From assembly GCA_041177965.1 (NCBI GenBank), contig JBEGWF010000025.1:1-17951 (forward strand): DNA of 17,951 nucleotides, in the 5' to 3' direction. Origin of the DNA: SXXZ01 sp041177965 (GTDB lineage Bacteria > Verrucomicrobiota > Verrucomicrobiia > Limisphaerales > UBA9464). Positions within the stretch are counted from its first letter, which is position 1, and each line of letters begins with the position of its first letter. Shown in pieces: positions 6,890 through 14,578 of the stretch. A program made the position numbers and the translations under genes. The notes under the pieces are model-generated. The model was not told the origin of the DNA and did no database searches. It saw nothing but the letters and a program-made list of their open reading frames with translations.

Positions 6890-9727
6890 ATGAGGCGATG
6901 CCACAGAGTCGGGATCCGTCGCGCCATGCTTGCCGTGGCCGGGTGGATGATCCTGGTGGCCGGGATCCCGATCCTTGGCCGGGCGGCCGGGGATCCGGCC
7001 TACGAGCGCGACATCGCGCCCATCCTGCGCACGCACTGCTCGGGCTGTCACAACGACGTCGATCGCGAGGGCGAGTTCTCGGTGGAGACCTTCGCCAGCC
7101 TCAGCCGGGGGGGCGACAAGGGGGCGACGCTCAAGCCCGGGGATCCCGACGCATCGCTGCTGGTGCGGCTCATCGAGGGCCGGGCCAAGCCGGTGATGCC
7201 TCCGAAGGAAGAGCCTCGGGTTCCGGCCCCGGAGATCGCGCTGCTCCGCCGGTGGATCGCCCAAGGGGCGCGGGGGCCGACCGACGACGTGTCTCTCCTC
7301 AAGCACCTGTCCGTGCCCGAGGTGGCGGTGCCGTCCGGCGCGGCCACCCCGTGGACGGCCGCGGAATTCTCTCCGGACGGTCGGAGCCTCGCTCTCGGTA
7401 CCTCCGGCCGCGTGGAGATCCGCGACGCCTCGGGGCGGCGCACCCGGCGGGTGATCCGGGAGTTTCAGGGCAAGGTCAACGCCCTGCATTTCTCGGCCGA
7501 CGGGGCGGCTCTGCTCATCGCCGGCGGCATCACCGGGTTGGACGGCGTGGTGGAGGTGCGCTCGGCGACCACGGGAGAACGCCTCGCCCGATTCGAGGGC
7601 CACCGCGATGCGGTGCAGGACGCGGAGTGGTCGCCCGACGGTCGCTGGCTGGCCACGGCCGGCTATGATCGATCGATCCGGTTGTGGAGGGTGGCCGACC
7701 GCTCGTTGGTCTGGTCCAACTCGGTCCACAACGGTGCGGTCTTCGACCTGGCCTTCGATCCCTCCGGCGCGGTGTTGGCCTCGGCCAGCGCCGACCAGAC
7801 GGTGAAGCTGTGGCGGGTGCGCGATGGTCATCGCCTCGACACGCTGAACCAGCCCCAGGGTGAACTGAATCGCGTGCTCTTCAGTGGCGACGGCAATCAC
7901 ATCCTGGCGGTCGGCTCCGACCGCAGGATCCATCAGTGGCGCTTCGTTTCGCGCGAGACCCCGGCCATCAATCCGGTGGTGGCCGCCCGGTTCGCCCACG
8001 ACGCCGGCATCGTCGCCATGGCCCTGTCGCCGGACGGGCGTTTCCTGATCACGGGAGCGATCGACCGGTCGCTCAAGCAATGGCGCCTGCCCGAGTTGCA
8101 GGAGCTGGCCTCCTGGAGAGGCCTTCCCGATGTGGTCGGGGCGCTCGCGATGCCCCCCTCGGGCCGCAGTGTGATCGCGGCACGGATGGATGGCTCTTTG
8201 GCGTCGGTGGCCCTTCGCGGGGTGGATGCGGCGATCCCGTCCTCGAGGGTGTCCCGTCGGGCATCGCCGGCCACCAGCCGTCCGATCGCGGCTGCGGCGG
8301 ATGCGGGGCGACCGGCGGTCCATCAGGCCGAGATCGAACCCAATGATGCCGTCGCCCGGGCCCAGTCGATCCCGGTTCCCTCGGAGATCTACGGGCGCAT
8401 CGGGCGCCCGGGCGATGTGGATCTCTTCTCCTTCGAGGCCCGCCCCTCCGAGCCCCTGACCCTGGAGGTCCGGGCGGCGCGCGATGGGTCGGCCCTGGAT
8501 TCGCGGCTGGAGATCCTGGGTGCCGACGGCCTGCCGGTGGAGCGGGTGGTCCTGCAGGCGGTCCGGGATTCCTGGTTCACCTTCCGTGGCAAGGACTCCG
8601 AGACCGTGGACGATTTCCGGCTCCAGAACTGGGCCGAGATGGAATTGGACGAATACCTCTATGCCAACGGTGAGGTGGTGCGTCTTTGGCTCTACCCGCG
8701 CGGCCCCGACTCCGGGTTCAAGGTCTACCCCGGCGAGGGGCGTCGTCAGCCCGCCTTCGGCACCACCGCGTTGTCGCATGCGCTCAATGAACCGGCCTAC
8801 CTCGTGAAGGCGTATCCGGCCGGTGCCCGGCCGATCCCCAACGGACTGCCGGTCTTCCGTTTGAACCACCAGAACGACGATGATCCGAGCCGGCAGGCCG
8901 GCGTGGACTCGGTGTTGTTGTTCACCGCACCCACCGCGGGTCGGTATCGGGTCCGACTCACCGACACCCGGGGATTCGGGAGCGCGACCCAGCATGCCTA
9001 CCGCCTGTCGGTGCGCCCGCAGCGCCCCGACTTCACCGTGCGCATCGAGGGGATGAACCCCAAGGTGGGACCGGGCAGCGGCCGGGAGATCCGCTTCGTG
9101 GCCACCCGGTCGGAGGGGTTCGACGGCCCGATCCGCATCGACCTGGACCGTCTGCCGCCCGGGTTCTCGGCGAGCGCCCCGGTGGAGATCGAGGCCGGTC
9201 AGATCCGTGCTGCGATGGTCCTGCGTGCGGCGGTCGGCGCCGAGGATCCACAGGCATCCGCCGATCAGGCCGTCCGGGTGACGGCTACGGCGATGATCCG
9301 GGGCAGGGCGGTGACCCGCGAATTGGGGGGGCTGGGCGACATCGCGCTGGATGCCGCGCCGAAGCTGACCGTCGAGATCCTGCCCGGGCCGGACACCTCG
9401 GTGTTCCGCCAGGAACCCGGGCGGCCGATGGAAGTGCGGATCCGCCCCGGCCAGACGATCAGCGCACGGGTACGGGCCGACCGCCGCGACTTCCAGGGGC
9501 GCATCGAACTGGGGGGCGACGATTCCGGCCGGAACCTTCCGCACGGCGTCTATGTCGACAACATCGGTCTCAACGGCCTGCTCATCGTCGAGGGCCAGAC
9601 CGAACGCGAGTTCTTCATCACGGCCGCCCGCAAGGTCCTCCCTGGAGAACGGTTGTTCCATCTGCGGGCCACGGGCGACGGTGGCCAGTGTTCCCAACCG
9701 GTGCTGCTCAAGATCCTCGGCGACTGA
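6890..9727 (+). CDS. Planctomycete-type cytochrome c (PSCyt1) + WD40 repeats + PPC domain protein
   Basis: A 945-residue exported protein. Residues 1-33 form a signal segment (MLAVAGWMILVAGIPILGRAAG). A PSCyt1 cytochrome c domain at about 37-135 has the heme motif CSGCH, Cys50-Cys53-His54, and a likely axial ligand, Met103 in MPPKEEPR. A WD40-type propeller follows at about 150-447, with repeats such as FSPDGRSLA, WSPDGRWLATAGYDRSIRLW, FDPSGAVLASASADQTVKLW and LSPDGRFLITGAIDRSLKQW. Around 478-565 is a bacterial pre-peptidase C-terminal (PPC) domain that begins EIEPNDAVARAQSI and includes GDVDLFSFEA. The remaining 380 residues are beta-rich, with a second PPC-like strand set near 671-710 and Ig-like segments. 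Its start, two bases after the DUF1553 stop, makes it the third gene of one operon. I infer an electron-carrying or sensing partner of the DUF1501/DUF1549 proteins. No protease domain is present despite the PPC module. Confidence 0.9.
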   Translation: MRRCHRVGIRRAMLAVAGWMILVAGIPILGRAAGDPAYERDIAPILRTHCSGCHNDVDREGEFSVETFASLSRGGDKGATLKPGDPDASLLVRLIEGRAKPVMPPKEEPRVPAPEIALLRRWIAQGARGPTDDVSLLKHLSVPEVAVPSGAATPWTAAEFSPDGRSLALGTSGRVEIRDASGRRTRRVIREFQGKVNALHFSADGAALLIAGGITGLDGVVEVRSATTGERLARFEGHRDAVQDAEWSPDGRWLATAGYDRSIRLWRVADRSLVWSNSVHNGAVFDLAFDPSGAVLASASADQTVKLWRVRDGHRLDTLNQPQGELNRVLFSGDGNHILAVGSDRRIHQWRFVSRETPAINPVVAARFAHDAGIVAMALSPDGRFLITGAIDRSLKQWRLPELQELASWRGLPDVVGALAMPPSGRSVIAARMDGSLASVALRGVDAAIPSSRVSRRASPATSRPIAAAADAGRPAVHQAEIEPNDAVARAQSIPVPSEIYGRIGRPGDVDLFSFEARPSEPLTLEVRAARDGSALDSRLEILGADGLPVERVVLQAVRDSWFTFRGKDSETVDDFRLQNWAEMELDEYLYANGEVVRLWLYPRGPDSGFKVYPGEGRRQPAFGTTALSHALNEPAYLVKAYPAGARPIPNGLPVFRLNHQNDDDPSRQAGVDSVLLFTAPTAGRYRVRLTDTRGFGSATQHAYRLSVRPQRPDFTVRIEGMNPKVGPGSGREIRFVATRSEGFDGPIRIDLDRLPPGFSASAPVEIEAGQIRAAMVLRAAVGAEDPQASADQAVRVTATAMIRGRAVTRELGGLGDIALDAAPKLTVEILPGPDTSVFRQEPGRPMEVRIRPGQTISARVRADRRDFQGRIELGGDDSGRNLPHGVYVDNIGLNGLLIVEGQTEREFFITAARKVLPGERLFHLRATGDGGQCSQPVLLKILGD

Positions 9728-9745
9728 GGCGGGGTGACTCCGGAT

Positions 9746-9755
9746 GCCCTAGGGC
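9746..9755. promoter_or_regulatory. Perfect 10-bp palindrome upstream of mqnD
   Basis: GCCCTAGGGC is a perfect palindrome in the 89-base gap between the WD40-cytochrome gene and mqnD, ending 61 bases before the mqnD ATG. It contains CTAG, a tetranucleotide that is rare in many bacterial genomes. It could be a small operator or the base of a hairpin, but there is no T-run, so it is not a recognisable terminator. A weak -10-like TAGCGT lies downstream at 9795-9800. The role is unproven. Confidence 0.2.
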
Positions 9756-9816
9756 TCCGCGCATTCGCGCGCTCGACTTCGCCGGGTTCCGACGTAGCGT
9801 CCGCACACTCAACGGT

Positions 9817-10662
9817 ATGCTGACCCTCACTCTCGGACATTCGCCCGATCCGGACGATGCCTTCATGTTCTATGGCCTCGCGAAGGATCTGATCCCCACG
9901 CCGGGCCTTGCGTTCGAACACATCCTCCAGGACATCCAGACGCTCAACGAGCGGGCGACCCGTGGTGAATTGGACATCTCGGCCATCAGCATCCACGCCT
10001 ACGCCCATGTCTGCGACCAGTACGCATTGCTGCCGAGCGGGGCGAGCATGGGCGACGGTTATGGCCCCATGCTGGTCTCGAAGCATCCCTACACCCGCGA
10101 CGAGGTGTTGCGCCGGCGCATCGCCATCCCGGGCCGGATGACCAGCGCCTTCCTGGCCCTGCAGTTGTGGGCCGGTCGCCTCGGGGCCGAGTTGGACCTG
10201 GTGGTGGTGCCGTTCGACGAAATCTTTCAGGCGGTGAAGTCCGGGGTGGCCGATGTGGGGTTGATCATCCACGAGGGTCAGTTGACCTACGCCAACGAAG
10301 GCCTGGTGGTGTGCGAAGATCTCGGGGTGTGGTGGGGCCGTGAGAACGAAGGCCTGCCGCTGCCCCTGGGCGGCAACGTGATCCACAAGCGGCATGAACC
10401 GGCGCTGCGCAAGCGCGTCAGCGACATCCTGACGGCCAGCATCCAGTACAGCCTCGATCACCGGCCCGAGGCGGTGGCGCATTCGCTGCAATGGGCTCGC
10501 GACATGGGGAAGGATCTGGCCGACCGCTTCGTGGGCATGTACGTGAACCACTGGACCCTCGACTACGGTGAGCGCGGTCGCGAGAGCATCCGCCGCTTCC
10601 TCGCCCGCGGTCAGGTCCTGGGAGCCATTCCCAAGGCCCCGCCGCTGGAGTTCGTGGTCTAG
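9817..10662 (+). CDS. mqnD: 1,4-dihydroxy-6-naphthoate synthase, futalosine menaquinone pathway
   Basis: A 281-residue cytoplasmic enzyme with the periplasmic-binding-protein-like fold of the MqnA/MqnD family. MqnD converts cyclic dehypoxanthine futalosine to 1,4-dihydroxy-6-naphthoate, the last dedicated step before prenylation in the futalosine route to menaquinone. Recognisable parts are the N-terminal GHSPDPDDAFMFYGL (residues 7-21), the ISIHAYAHV and LPSGASMGDGYGP segments, RRIAIPGRMTSAF before the second lobe, and DVGLIIHEGQLTY. These match MqnD better than MqnA. The length is as expected and there is no signal peptide. The ATG at 9817 begins at the conserved first strand, although the frame is open further upstream. 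It has no Shine-Dalgarno sequence. No other mqn gene is in the window, so the pathway is apparently scattered, as is common. It implies menaquinone-based respiration, which fits the c-type cytochromes upstream only in a general way. Confidence 0.92.
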   Translation: MLTLTLGHSPDPDDAFMFYGLAKDLIPTPGLAFEHILQDIQTLNERATRGELDISAISIHAYAHVCDQYALLPSGASMGDGYGPMLVSKHPYTRDEVLRRRIAIPGRMTSAFLALQLWAGRLGAELDLVVVPFDEIFQAVKSGVADVGLIIHEGQLTYANEGLVVCEDLGVWWGRENEGLPLPLGGNVIHKRHEPALRKRVSDILTASIQYSLDHRPEAVAHSLQWARDMGKDLADRFVGMYVNHWTLDYGERGRESIRRFLARGQVLGAIPKAPPLEFVV

Positions 10663-10750
10663 TCAGCTGCCCGGCCTTTCGAGTGGGTTGACCGATCGAG
10701 ACCACCACCTCTGCATTGCTGCCACTGGCGCCAAACGCTAATTGTTGATC

Positions 10751-11008
10751 ATGGCTTCAGAGCTCGACAATTCCACCGAAGCACTGGCCTCGATTCCAGC
10801 TCCTCCGGGGCTGATCGAACGAGCCCATGAGCTGGTGCGGACCCATCCGGAGTGTTTCTGGTTCCGCCATCCCGAGGCCCGCATCCGGCATCTGGAGGAC
10901 ATCCGCTTGGTCGTGGAGCATCTGCGGGAATACGGCGATCGCCGCGCCTGGTGGGCGGCTCAGGAGTTGCACAAATGCCTCTCACCGCTCTCCAAAAAGA
11001 CGTATTAG
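10751..11008 (+). CDS. Small protein of unknown function, coupled to the AbiEii-like gene
   Basis: An 85-residue protein I cannot assign to a named family. It has no signal peptide or membrane segment. After a polar N-terminus and a Pro-rich turn (SIPAPPG, 14-20), it looks mostly helical: LIERAHELVR, a compact aromatic segment CFWFRHPEARI (35-45), then LEDIRLVVEHLREYG and RRAWWAAQELHKCL. Cys35 and Cys76 are its only cysteines. Its last 34 bases overlap the nucleotidyltransferase gene, and it encodes that gene's AGGAG ribosome-binding site (10962-10966). This is strong evidence that the two are made together. By position it would be the antitoxin or regulatory partner, but it lacks the winged-helix AbiEi type of sequence, so that role is inferred. 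The ATG at 10751 is preferred over TTG at 10742. No Shine-Dalgarno sequence precedes it; a GCTAAT at 10737-10742 may be a -10 box of a nearly leaderless start. Confidence 0.75.
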   Translation: MASELDNSTEALASIPAPPGLIERAHELVRTHPECFWFRHPEARIRHLEDIRLVVEHLREYGDRRAWWAAQELHKCLSPLSKKTY

Positions 11009-11787
11009 CCGTTCTTGCCGGTCTCCGCAGCGAGGAGAGCCACTTCGCTGGGGGCATCGTGCTGAATGCCGGGGAAGACTCTCCGCGTTTCTCGAGCGAC
11101 TTCGACCTGTTCCACGAACTGGCCGAGGAGGTGACCCGTGCGAGCGAGCGCGACGTGTTATGTTTGCGACAGGCGGGATTTCAGGTGGAGACCCCGTCGC
11201 CCTGTGGCGAGTGGGAAAAGGAGACCACCTTTCGCAAGGCCCGAGTGTTCCGAGGAACCGAGTGGGTTGAGATCGACTGGGCCGCCGATTCGGCCTTTCG
11301 GTTTTTTCCCATCGAGCGCGATCCGGTGCTGGGGTGGCGGTTGCACCGATTTGATGTCGCCACGAACAAGGCCCTGGCGTTGTCGGCCAGGACGGAAACC
11401 CGTGATTACGTCGATATCGTGGAGCTCCACCGCACCTACCCGCTCGCGGCGATTTGTTGGGCGGCTTGTGGTAAGGATCCGGGTTTCACCCCGCTCTCGT
11501 TGCTGAAAATGATGAAGCGCTTCGGTCGGATTGATCCGGGAAGGTTGGAGGAGATTCAGGCCCGTGCCATCGACCCTGTCGCTCTCAAGACGGCTTGGAT
11601 TCAGATGAGTGACGAAGCGGAGGCTCAGATGATCCGCGTGGCGGACGCTCGGCCCGATCTGCCGATCGGCGTGGCCTTCGTCGATGAATCGGGTTGTCCT
11701 GCTTGGATTGGAGACAATCCGTCGCTTCGTCTCCACGCCCCGACTTCCCGTGGATGCTGGCCGAAAATCCACGGCTTGGAGCCGTGA
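10975..11787 (+). CDS. AbiEii/AbiGii-like nucleotidyltransferase (toxin-family)
   Basis: A 270-residue protein of the nucleotidyl transferase AbiEii/AbiGii type. The polymerase-beta-like core is visible: Gly26-Gly27 in HFAGGIVLNAG, then SSDFDLF with the metal-binding pair Asp42 and Asp44. Further on come Lys132 in ATNKALALSARTETR and the helix RDYVDIVEL with Arg143, Asp144 and Asp147, as in the K/RD motifs of the family. In AbiE systems the AbiEii protein is a type IV toxin that modifies tRNA or other targets and is neutralised by AbiEi. Here no AbiEi-like gene is next to it; the partner is the 85-residue protein upstream, overlapping by 34 bases. The ATG at 10975 is eight bases after AGGAG. 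The C-terminal part, about 190-270, is less conserved and ends with LPIGVAFVDESGCPAW and a variable tail. The family also includes non-toxic members, so toxicity is not shown. Confidence 0.85.
   Translation: MPLTALQKDVLAVLAGLRSEESHFAGGIVLNAGEDSPRFSSDFDLFHELAEEVTRASERDVLCLRQAGFQVETPSPCGEWEKETTFRKARVFRGTEWVEIDWAADSAFRFFPIERDPVLGWRLHRFDVATNKALALSARTETRDYVDIVELHRTYPLAAICWAACGKDPGFTPLSLLKMMKRFGRIDPGRLEEIQARAIDPVALKTAWIQMSDEAEAQMIRVADARPDLPIGVAFVDESGCPAWIGDNPSLRLHAPTSRGCWPKIHGLEP
11770..11786 (-). terminator. Probable intrinsic terminator of the serine acetyltransferase gene
   Basis: Read on the minus strand, CACGGC, a five-base loop and GCCGTG form a 6-bp GC-rich stem, followed by GATTTTC. It begins 14 bases after the serine acetyltransferase stop. 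The T-run is only four bases, so termination may be partial. The sequence overlaps the last codons of the convergent nucleotidyltransferase gene. An alternative 8-bp stem (11748-11755 with 11767-11774) uses some of the same bases, so the two hairpins exclude each other. Confidence 0.5.
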
Positions 11788-11799
11788 TGGGGTCTTGCC

Positions 11800-12729
11800 T
11801 CAGATCTGCCAATCGACGGCGGCGACGGGGCGCTCCTTCTTGGCGGTGACCTTCAGGCGGTGGTCGTCCATGAGCACCAGGGACTCGGGTGGCACGCTCT
11901 GCATGAGGAAGACGTTCGCTCCGATGGTGCTGCCGGCGCCGATCACCGTATCGCCGCCCACGATCGTGGCGTTGGCGTAGATCGTCACCCGGTCCTCGAT
12001 GGTGGGGTGACGTTTCTGACCGCGCAGCGCCTGGCCCGCAGCGAGCGATCGGGCCACGAGACCCACGCCCTGATACAGTTTGACCCGGTTGCCGATTACG
12101 GCCGTTTCGCCGATGACCGCGCCGGTGCAGTGATCGACGAAGAAATAGCCGCCGATCCTGGCCCCGGGATGGATGTCCATGCCGGTCCGGCTGTGCGACC
12201 ACTCGGCCATGATGCGCGGCAGGAAGGGGACCTCGCGCAGGTACAAGGCATGGGCCAGGCGGTGCACGGCGATGGCCTCGACGAACGGATAGGCCACGAT
12301 GATCTCCTCGCGGTTGGCGGCGGCAGGATCGCCCGAGAAGGCCGCCTCGACGTCCGTGGTGAGGATCTCCCGGATGGCCGGGAGTTCGCGCAGGAATTCG
12401 CTCACCAACCGATGGGCATTGGGTCTCGGGTCGGACTTGGTGGCTCCTGAACCGTTGGCCCGATCCGCGCACTGCAAGGCCTTGTAGAGCTCGTCTTCCA
12501 TACGGCCCGCCACGTTGTCGAGGAGCAGGGCCGTCTCGGCCTTCAACTCCGAGCTGTGGATGAGGTGATCGTCGAAGAAGCCGGGGAAGATGAGTCGGAG
12601 CAGGTCGCGGGTGATGTCGGCGACCGACGCCTTGGAGGGCAGGTTGATCCCGTCCAGATGGTTGATGCCCCCGTGGCGCGAATAGCTCGCCAGCAGGGCG
12701 TCGGTGATCTCGGTGATCGGGAACTGCAC
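11800..12729 (-). CDS. cysE: Serine O-acetyltransferase, long EpsC/CysE type
   Basis: A 309-residue enzyme that acetylates L-serine with acetyl-CoA to O-acetylserine, the precursor used by cysteine synthase. The N-terminal half is the helical domain of the long serine acetyltransferases (LIFPGFFDDHLIHSSELKAETALLLDNVA). The C-terminal half is a left-handed beta-helix of hexapeptide repeats: DIHPGARIGGYFFVDHCTGAVIGETA contains His200, at the position of the catalytic His after FF(V/I)D, and then come IEDRVTIYANATIVGG and AGSTIGANVFL. The usual TLGA after YQGV is replaced by GLVA. The best start is GTG at 12729, giving VQFPITEIT; the frame is open upstream but becomes Pro/Arg-rich and crosses the rpsA terminator, and the ATG at 12740 is out of frame. 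No Shine-Dalgarno sequence is seen. A weak promoter (CTGACA with CCGAAT, plus-strand 12807-12834) could drive it separately from rpsA. Confidence 0.88.
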   Translation of the reverse strand: MQFPITEITDALLASYSRHGGINHLDGINLPSKASVADITRDLLRLIFPGFFDDHLIHSSELKAETALLLDNVAGRMEDELYKALQCADRANGSGATKSDPRPNAHRLVSEFLRELPAIREILTTDVEAAFSGDPAAANREEIIVAYPFVEAIAVHRLAHALYLREVPFLPRIMAEWSHSRTGMDIHPGARIGGYFFVDHCTGAVIGETAVIGNRVKLYQGVGLVARSLAAGQALRGQKRHPTIEDRVTIYANATIVGGDTVIGAGSTIGANVFLMQSVPPESLVLMDDHRLKVTAKKERPVAAVDWQI

Positions 12730-12851
12730 GGGGCAACCATGGCGGAGATCCCGGGACTTGGCCAGCCGGAGGGCGGGGTGGCGCTGAGGAAGTGGGGGTG
12801 CGGTGGATTCGGGAAGATGGCCCGCCCTTGTCAGGAGCCGGCTTCGGCAAC

Positions 12852-12883
12852 AAAAAAGCGCGCACCGGTGAGGGTGCGCGCTT
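12852..12883 (-). terminator. Intrinsic terminator of rpsA
   Basis: On the minus strand a perfect 11-bp stem (AAGCGCGCACC with GGTGCGCGCTT, plus-strand 12856-12866 and 12873-12883) encloses a six-base loop. It runs into a T-tract of six, read from the A-run at 12852-12857. It begins 18 bases after the rpsA stop codon. The structure is a textbook Rho-independent terminator and separates rpsA from the downstream serine acetyltransferase gene. Confidence 0.9.
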
Positions 12884-12901
12884 GGAAACGGAAGCGGACG
12901 A

Positions 12902-14578
12902 TCAGTCCTGGGTCTTCTTCTCCTCGGCGGCCGCGAAGGCGTGCTCGAGGGCGACCAGGTCTTCACCGGGCTTGAGCTGATCGAGGAGCTTCTGCTCCTC
13001 CTTCAGCTGCTCGGTGCTGTAGTTCGCGGCCTTGATGGACAGACCGATGCGGCGATCGGCACGGTCGATCTTGATGACGCGGGCGGTGACATCGTCGCCG
13101 ACCTTGAGGACGTTCTTGATCTTGTCGACCCGCTCCTCGCTGACCTGCGAGATGTGGACCAGACCGTCGATGTCGTTGGGCAGGCCGACGAACGCGCCGA
13201 AGCTGGCCAGCTTGGTGACCTTGCCGGTGACCAGATCGCCCACCTTGAAGAGGGTCTCGATCTGCTCCCAGGGATCCACGCCCAGCTGCTTCATGCCGAG
13301 GCTGATGCGCTGGTTGGCCTTGTCGACCTCGAGCACGACCGCCTCGACCTCGTCGCCCTTCTTGAGGACTTCGCTCGGGTGGTTGACCTTGCGGGTCCAG
13401 CTCATGTCCGACACGTGCACCATGCCGTCCAGGCCTTCCTCGAGCTCGAGGAACGCGCCGTAGCTGGTGAGGTTGCGGATCGGGCCCTTGACCTTGGTGC
13501 CCGGCGGGTACTTGGTGTGGGCCAGATCCCACGGGTTGGTCTCGAGCTGACGGATGCCGAGGCTGATCTTCTGCTCGTCGCGGTTGATGCCGAGCACGAC
13601 CGCCTCGATCTCCTGGCCCTGCTTGAGGACGTCGGAAGGCTTGGCGATGCGCTTGGTCCAGGACAGCTCGGTGACGTGCACCAGACCCTCGACGCCCGGC
13701 TCGATCTCGACGAACGCGCCGTACGGCACGAGGTTGACGATCTTGCCCTTGACCTTGGCGTTGACGGGGTACTTGCCCTCGATGTTGTCCCAGGGGTTGG
13801 ACAGCTTCTGCTTGAGTCCGAGGCTGACGCGCTCCTTCTCGCGGTTGATGTCGAGGACGACGACGTCGATCTCCTGACCCACCTTGAGCATCTCGCTCGG
13901 GTGCGTGAGGCGACCCCAGGACATGTCGGTGATGTGCAGCAGGCCGTCGAGGCCGTTGAGGTCGATGAACGCGCCGAAATCGGTGAGGTTCTTGACGGTG
14001 CCCTTGCGGATGTCGCCGGGCATCATCTCGGACAGCAGCGACGAACGGCGGGCGTTGCGCTCGGTCTCGATGATCTCGCGGCGGCTCAGGACCACGTTCT
14101 GGCGGTCCGGGTTGAGCTTCACGACCTTGAACTCGTAGGCGTTGCCCACGAAGGCGGCGAGGTTCTTCGGCGGGACGATGTCGACCTGCGACGACGGGCA
14201 GAACGCCTCGACGCCGATGTTGACGATCAGGCCGCCCTTGACGACGGACTTCACCTTGCCGGTGACGTTGCCACCCTCGTTGCAGATGCTCTGGATGCGG
14301 TCCCAGTTCTGCTGGAACTCGGCCTTCTCCTTGGACAGGTGGACATTGCCCTCCTTGTCTTCGGCCTTCTCGATGAGGACGTCGATGATGTCGCCCACGA
14401 CGACCTTCTCGAACTCGACGAACTCGGAGGCGTTGACGACGCCCTCGGATTTGCCGCCGATGTCCACGAGGACTTCCTTCGGACGGACCTCGATGATGGT
14501 TCCCTTGACGATCTGACCGGCCTGGAATTGGCGGTCGTACTGCTTCAGCAGTTCTGCGAATGCGGCGGAGGCCGACAT
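12902..14578 (-). CDS. rpsA: 30S ribosomal protein S1
   Basis: A 558-residue protein with six S1 (OB-fold) RNA-binding domains at about residues 21-88, 102-168, 188-257, 275-343, 361-430 and 446-516. Domains 3-6 carry the strong GAF(I/V/L) and G(L/M)VH(V/I) motifs (for example DFGAFIDL, DGLLHITDMSW, YGAFVEIE, DGLVHISQVS). Domains 1 and 2 are divergent, as in E. coli S1, where they anchor the protein to the ribosome. S1 unwinds and holds mRNA on the 30S subunit and matters most for messages with weak or no Shine-Dalgarno sequences, which fits the starts seen in this window. The length and domain number match the full Gram-negative type. The ATG at 14578 begins MSASAAFAELLKQYD; no Shine-Dalgarno sequence precedes it. 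An intrinsic terminator follows the stop, so the gene is probably transcribed alone from a promoter in the upstream gap. Confidence 0.96.
   Translation of the reverse strand: MSASAAFAELLKQYDRQFQAGQIVKGTIIEVRPKEVLVDIGGKSEGVVNASEFVEFEKVVVGDIIDVLIEKAEDKEGNVHLSKEKAEFQQNWDRIQSICNEGGNVTGKVKSVVKGGLIVNIGVEAFCPSSQVDIVPPKNLAAFVGNAYEFKVVKLNPDRQNVVLSRREIIETERNARRSSLLSEMMPGDIRKGTVKNLTDFGAFIDLNGLDGLLHITDMSWGRLTHPSEMLKVGQEIDVVVLDINREKERVSLGLKQKLSNPWDNIEGKYPVNAKVKGKIVNLVPYGAFVEIEPGVEGLVHVTELSWTKRIAKPSDVLKQGQEIEAVVLGINRDEQKISLGIRQLETNPWDLAHTKYPPGTKVKGPIRNLTSYGAFLELEEGLDGMVHVSDMSWTRKVNHPSEVLKKGDEVEAVVLEVDKANQRISLGMKQLGVDPWEQIETLFKVGDLVTGKVTKLASFGAFVGLPNDIDGLVHISQVSEERVDKIKNVLKVGDDVTARVIKIDRADRRIGLSIKAANYSTEQLKEEQKLLDQLKPGEDLVALEHAFAAAEEKKTQD

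Noticed and set aside
6539..9697. Open frame of 1052 codons on the minus strand opposite the cytochrome-WD40 gene
   Set aside because: It is very rich in Arg, Gly, Pro and His, shows no domain, and lies opposite a gene with clear motifs. High GC removes stop codons from this antisense frame.
10990..11008. Possible -1 frameshift at TCCAAAAAG joining the small protein to the nucleotidyltransferase
   Set aside because: The reading frames are in the right relation, but the site is not a proper X-XXY-YYZ slippery heptamer. The downstream gene also has its own ATG and AGGAG site, so coupling explains the overlap better.
11748..11786. Terminator for the nucleotidyltransferase gene on the plus strand
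   Set aside because: The hairpins are not followed by a T-run on this strand; only the minus-strand reading has a short T-rich tail.
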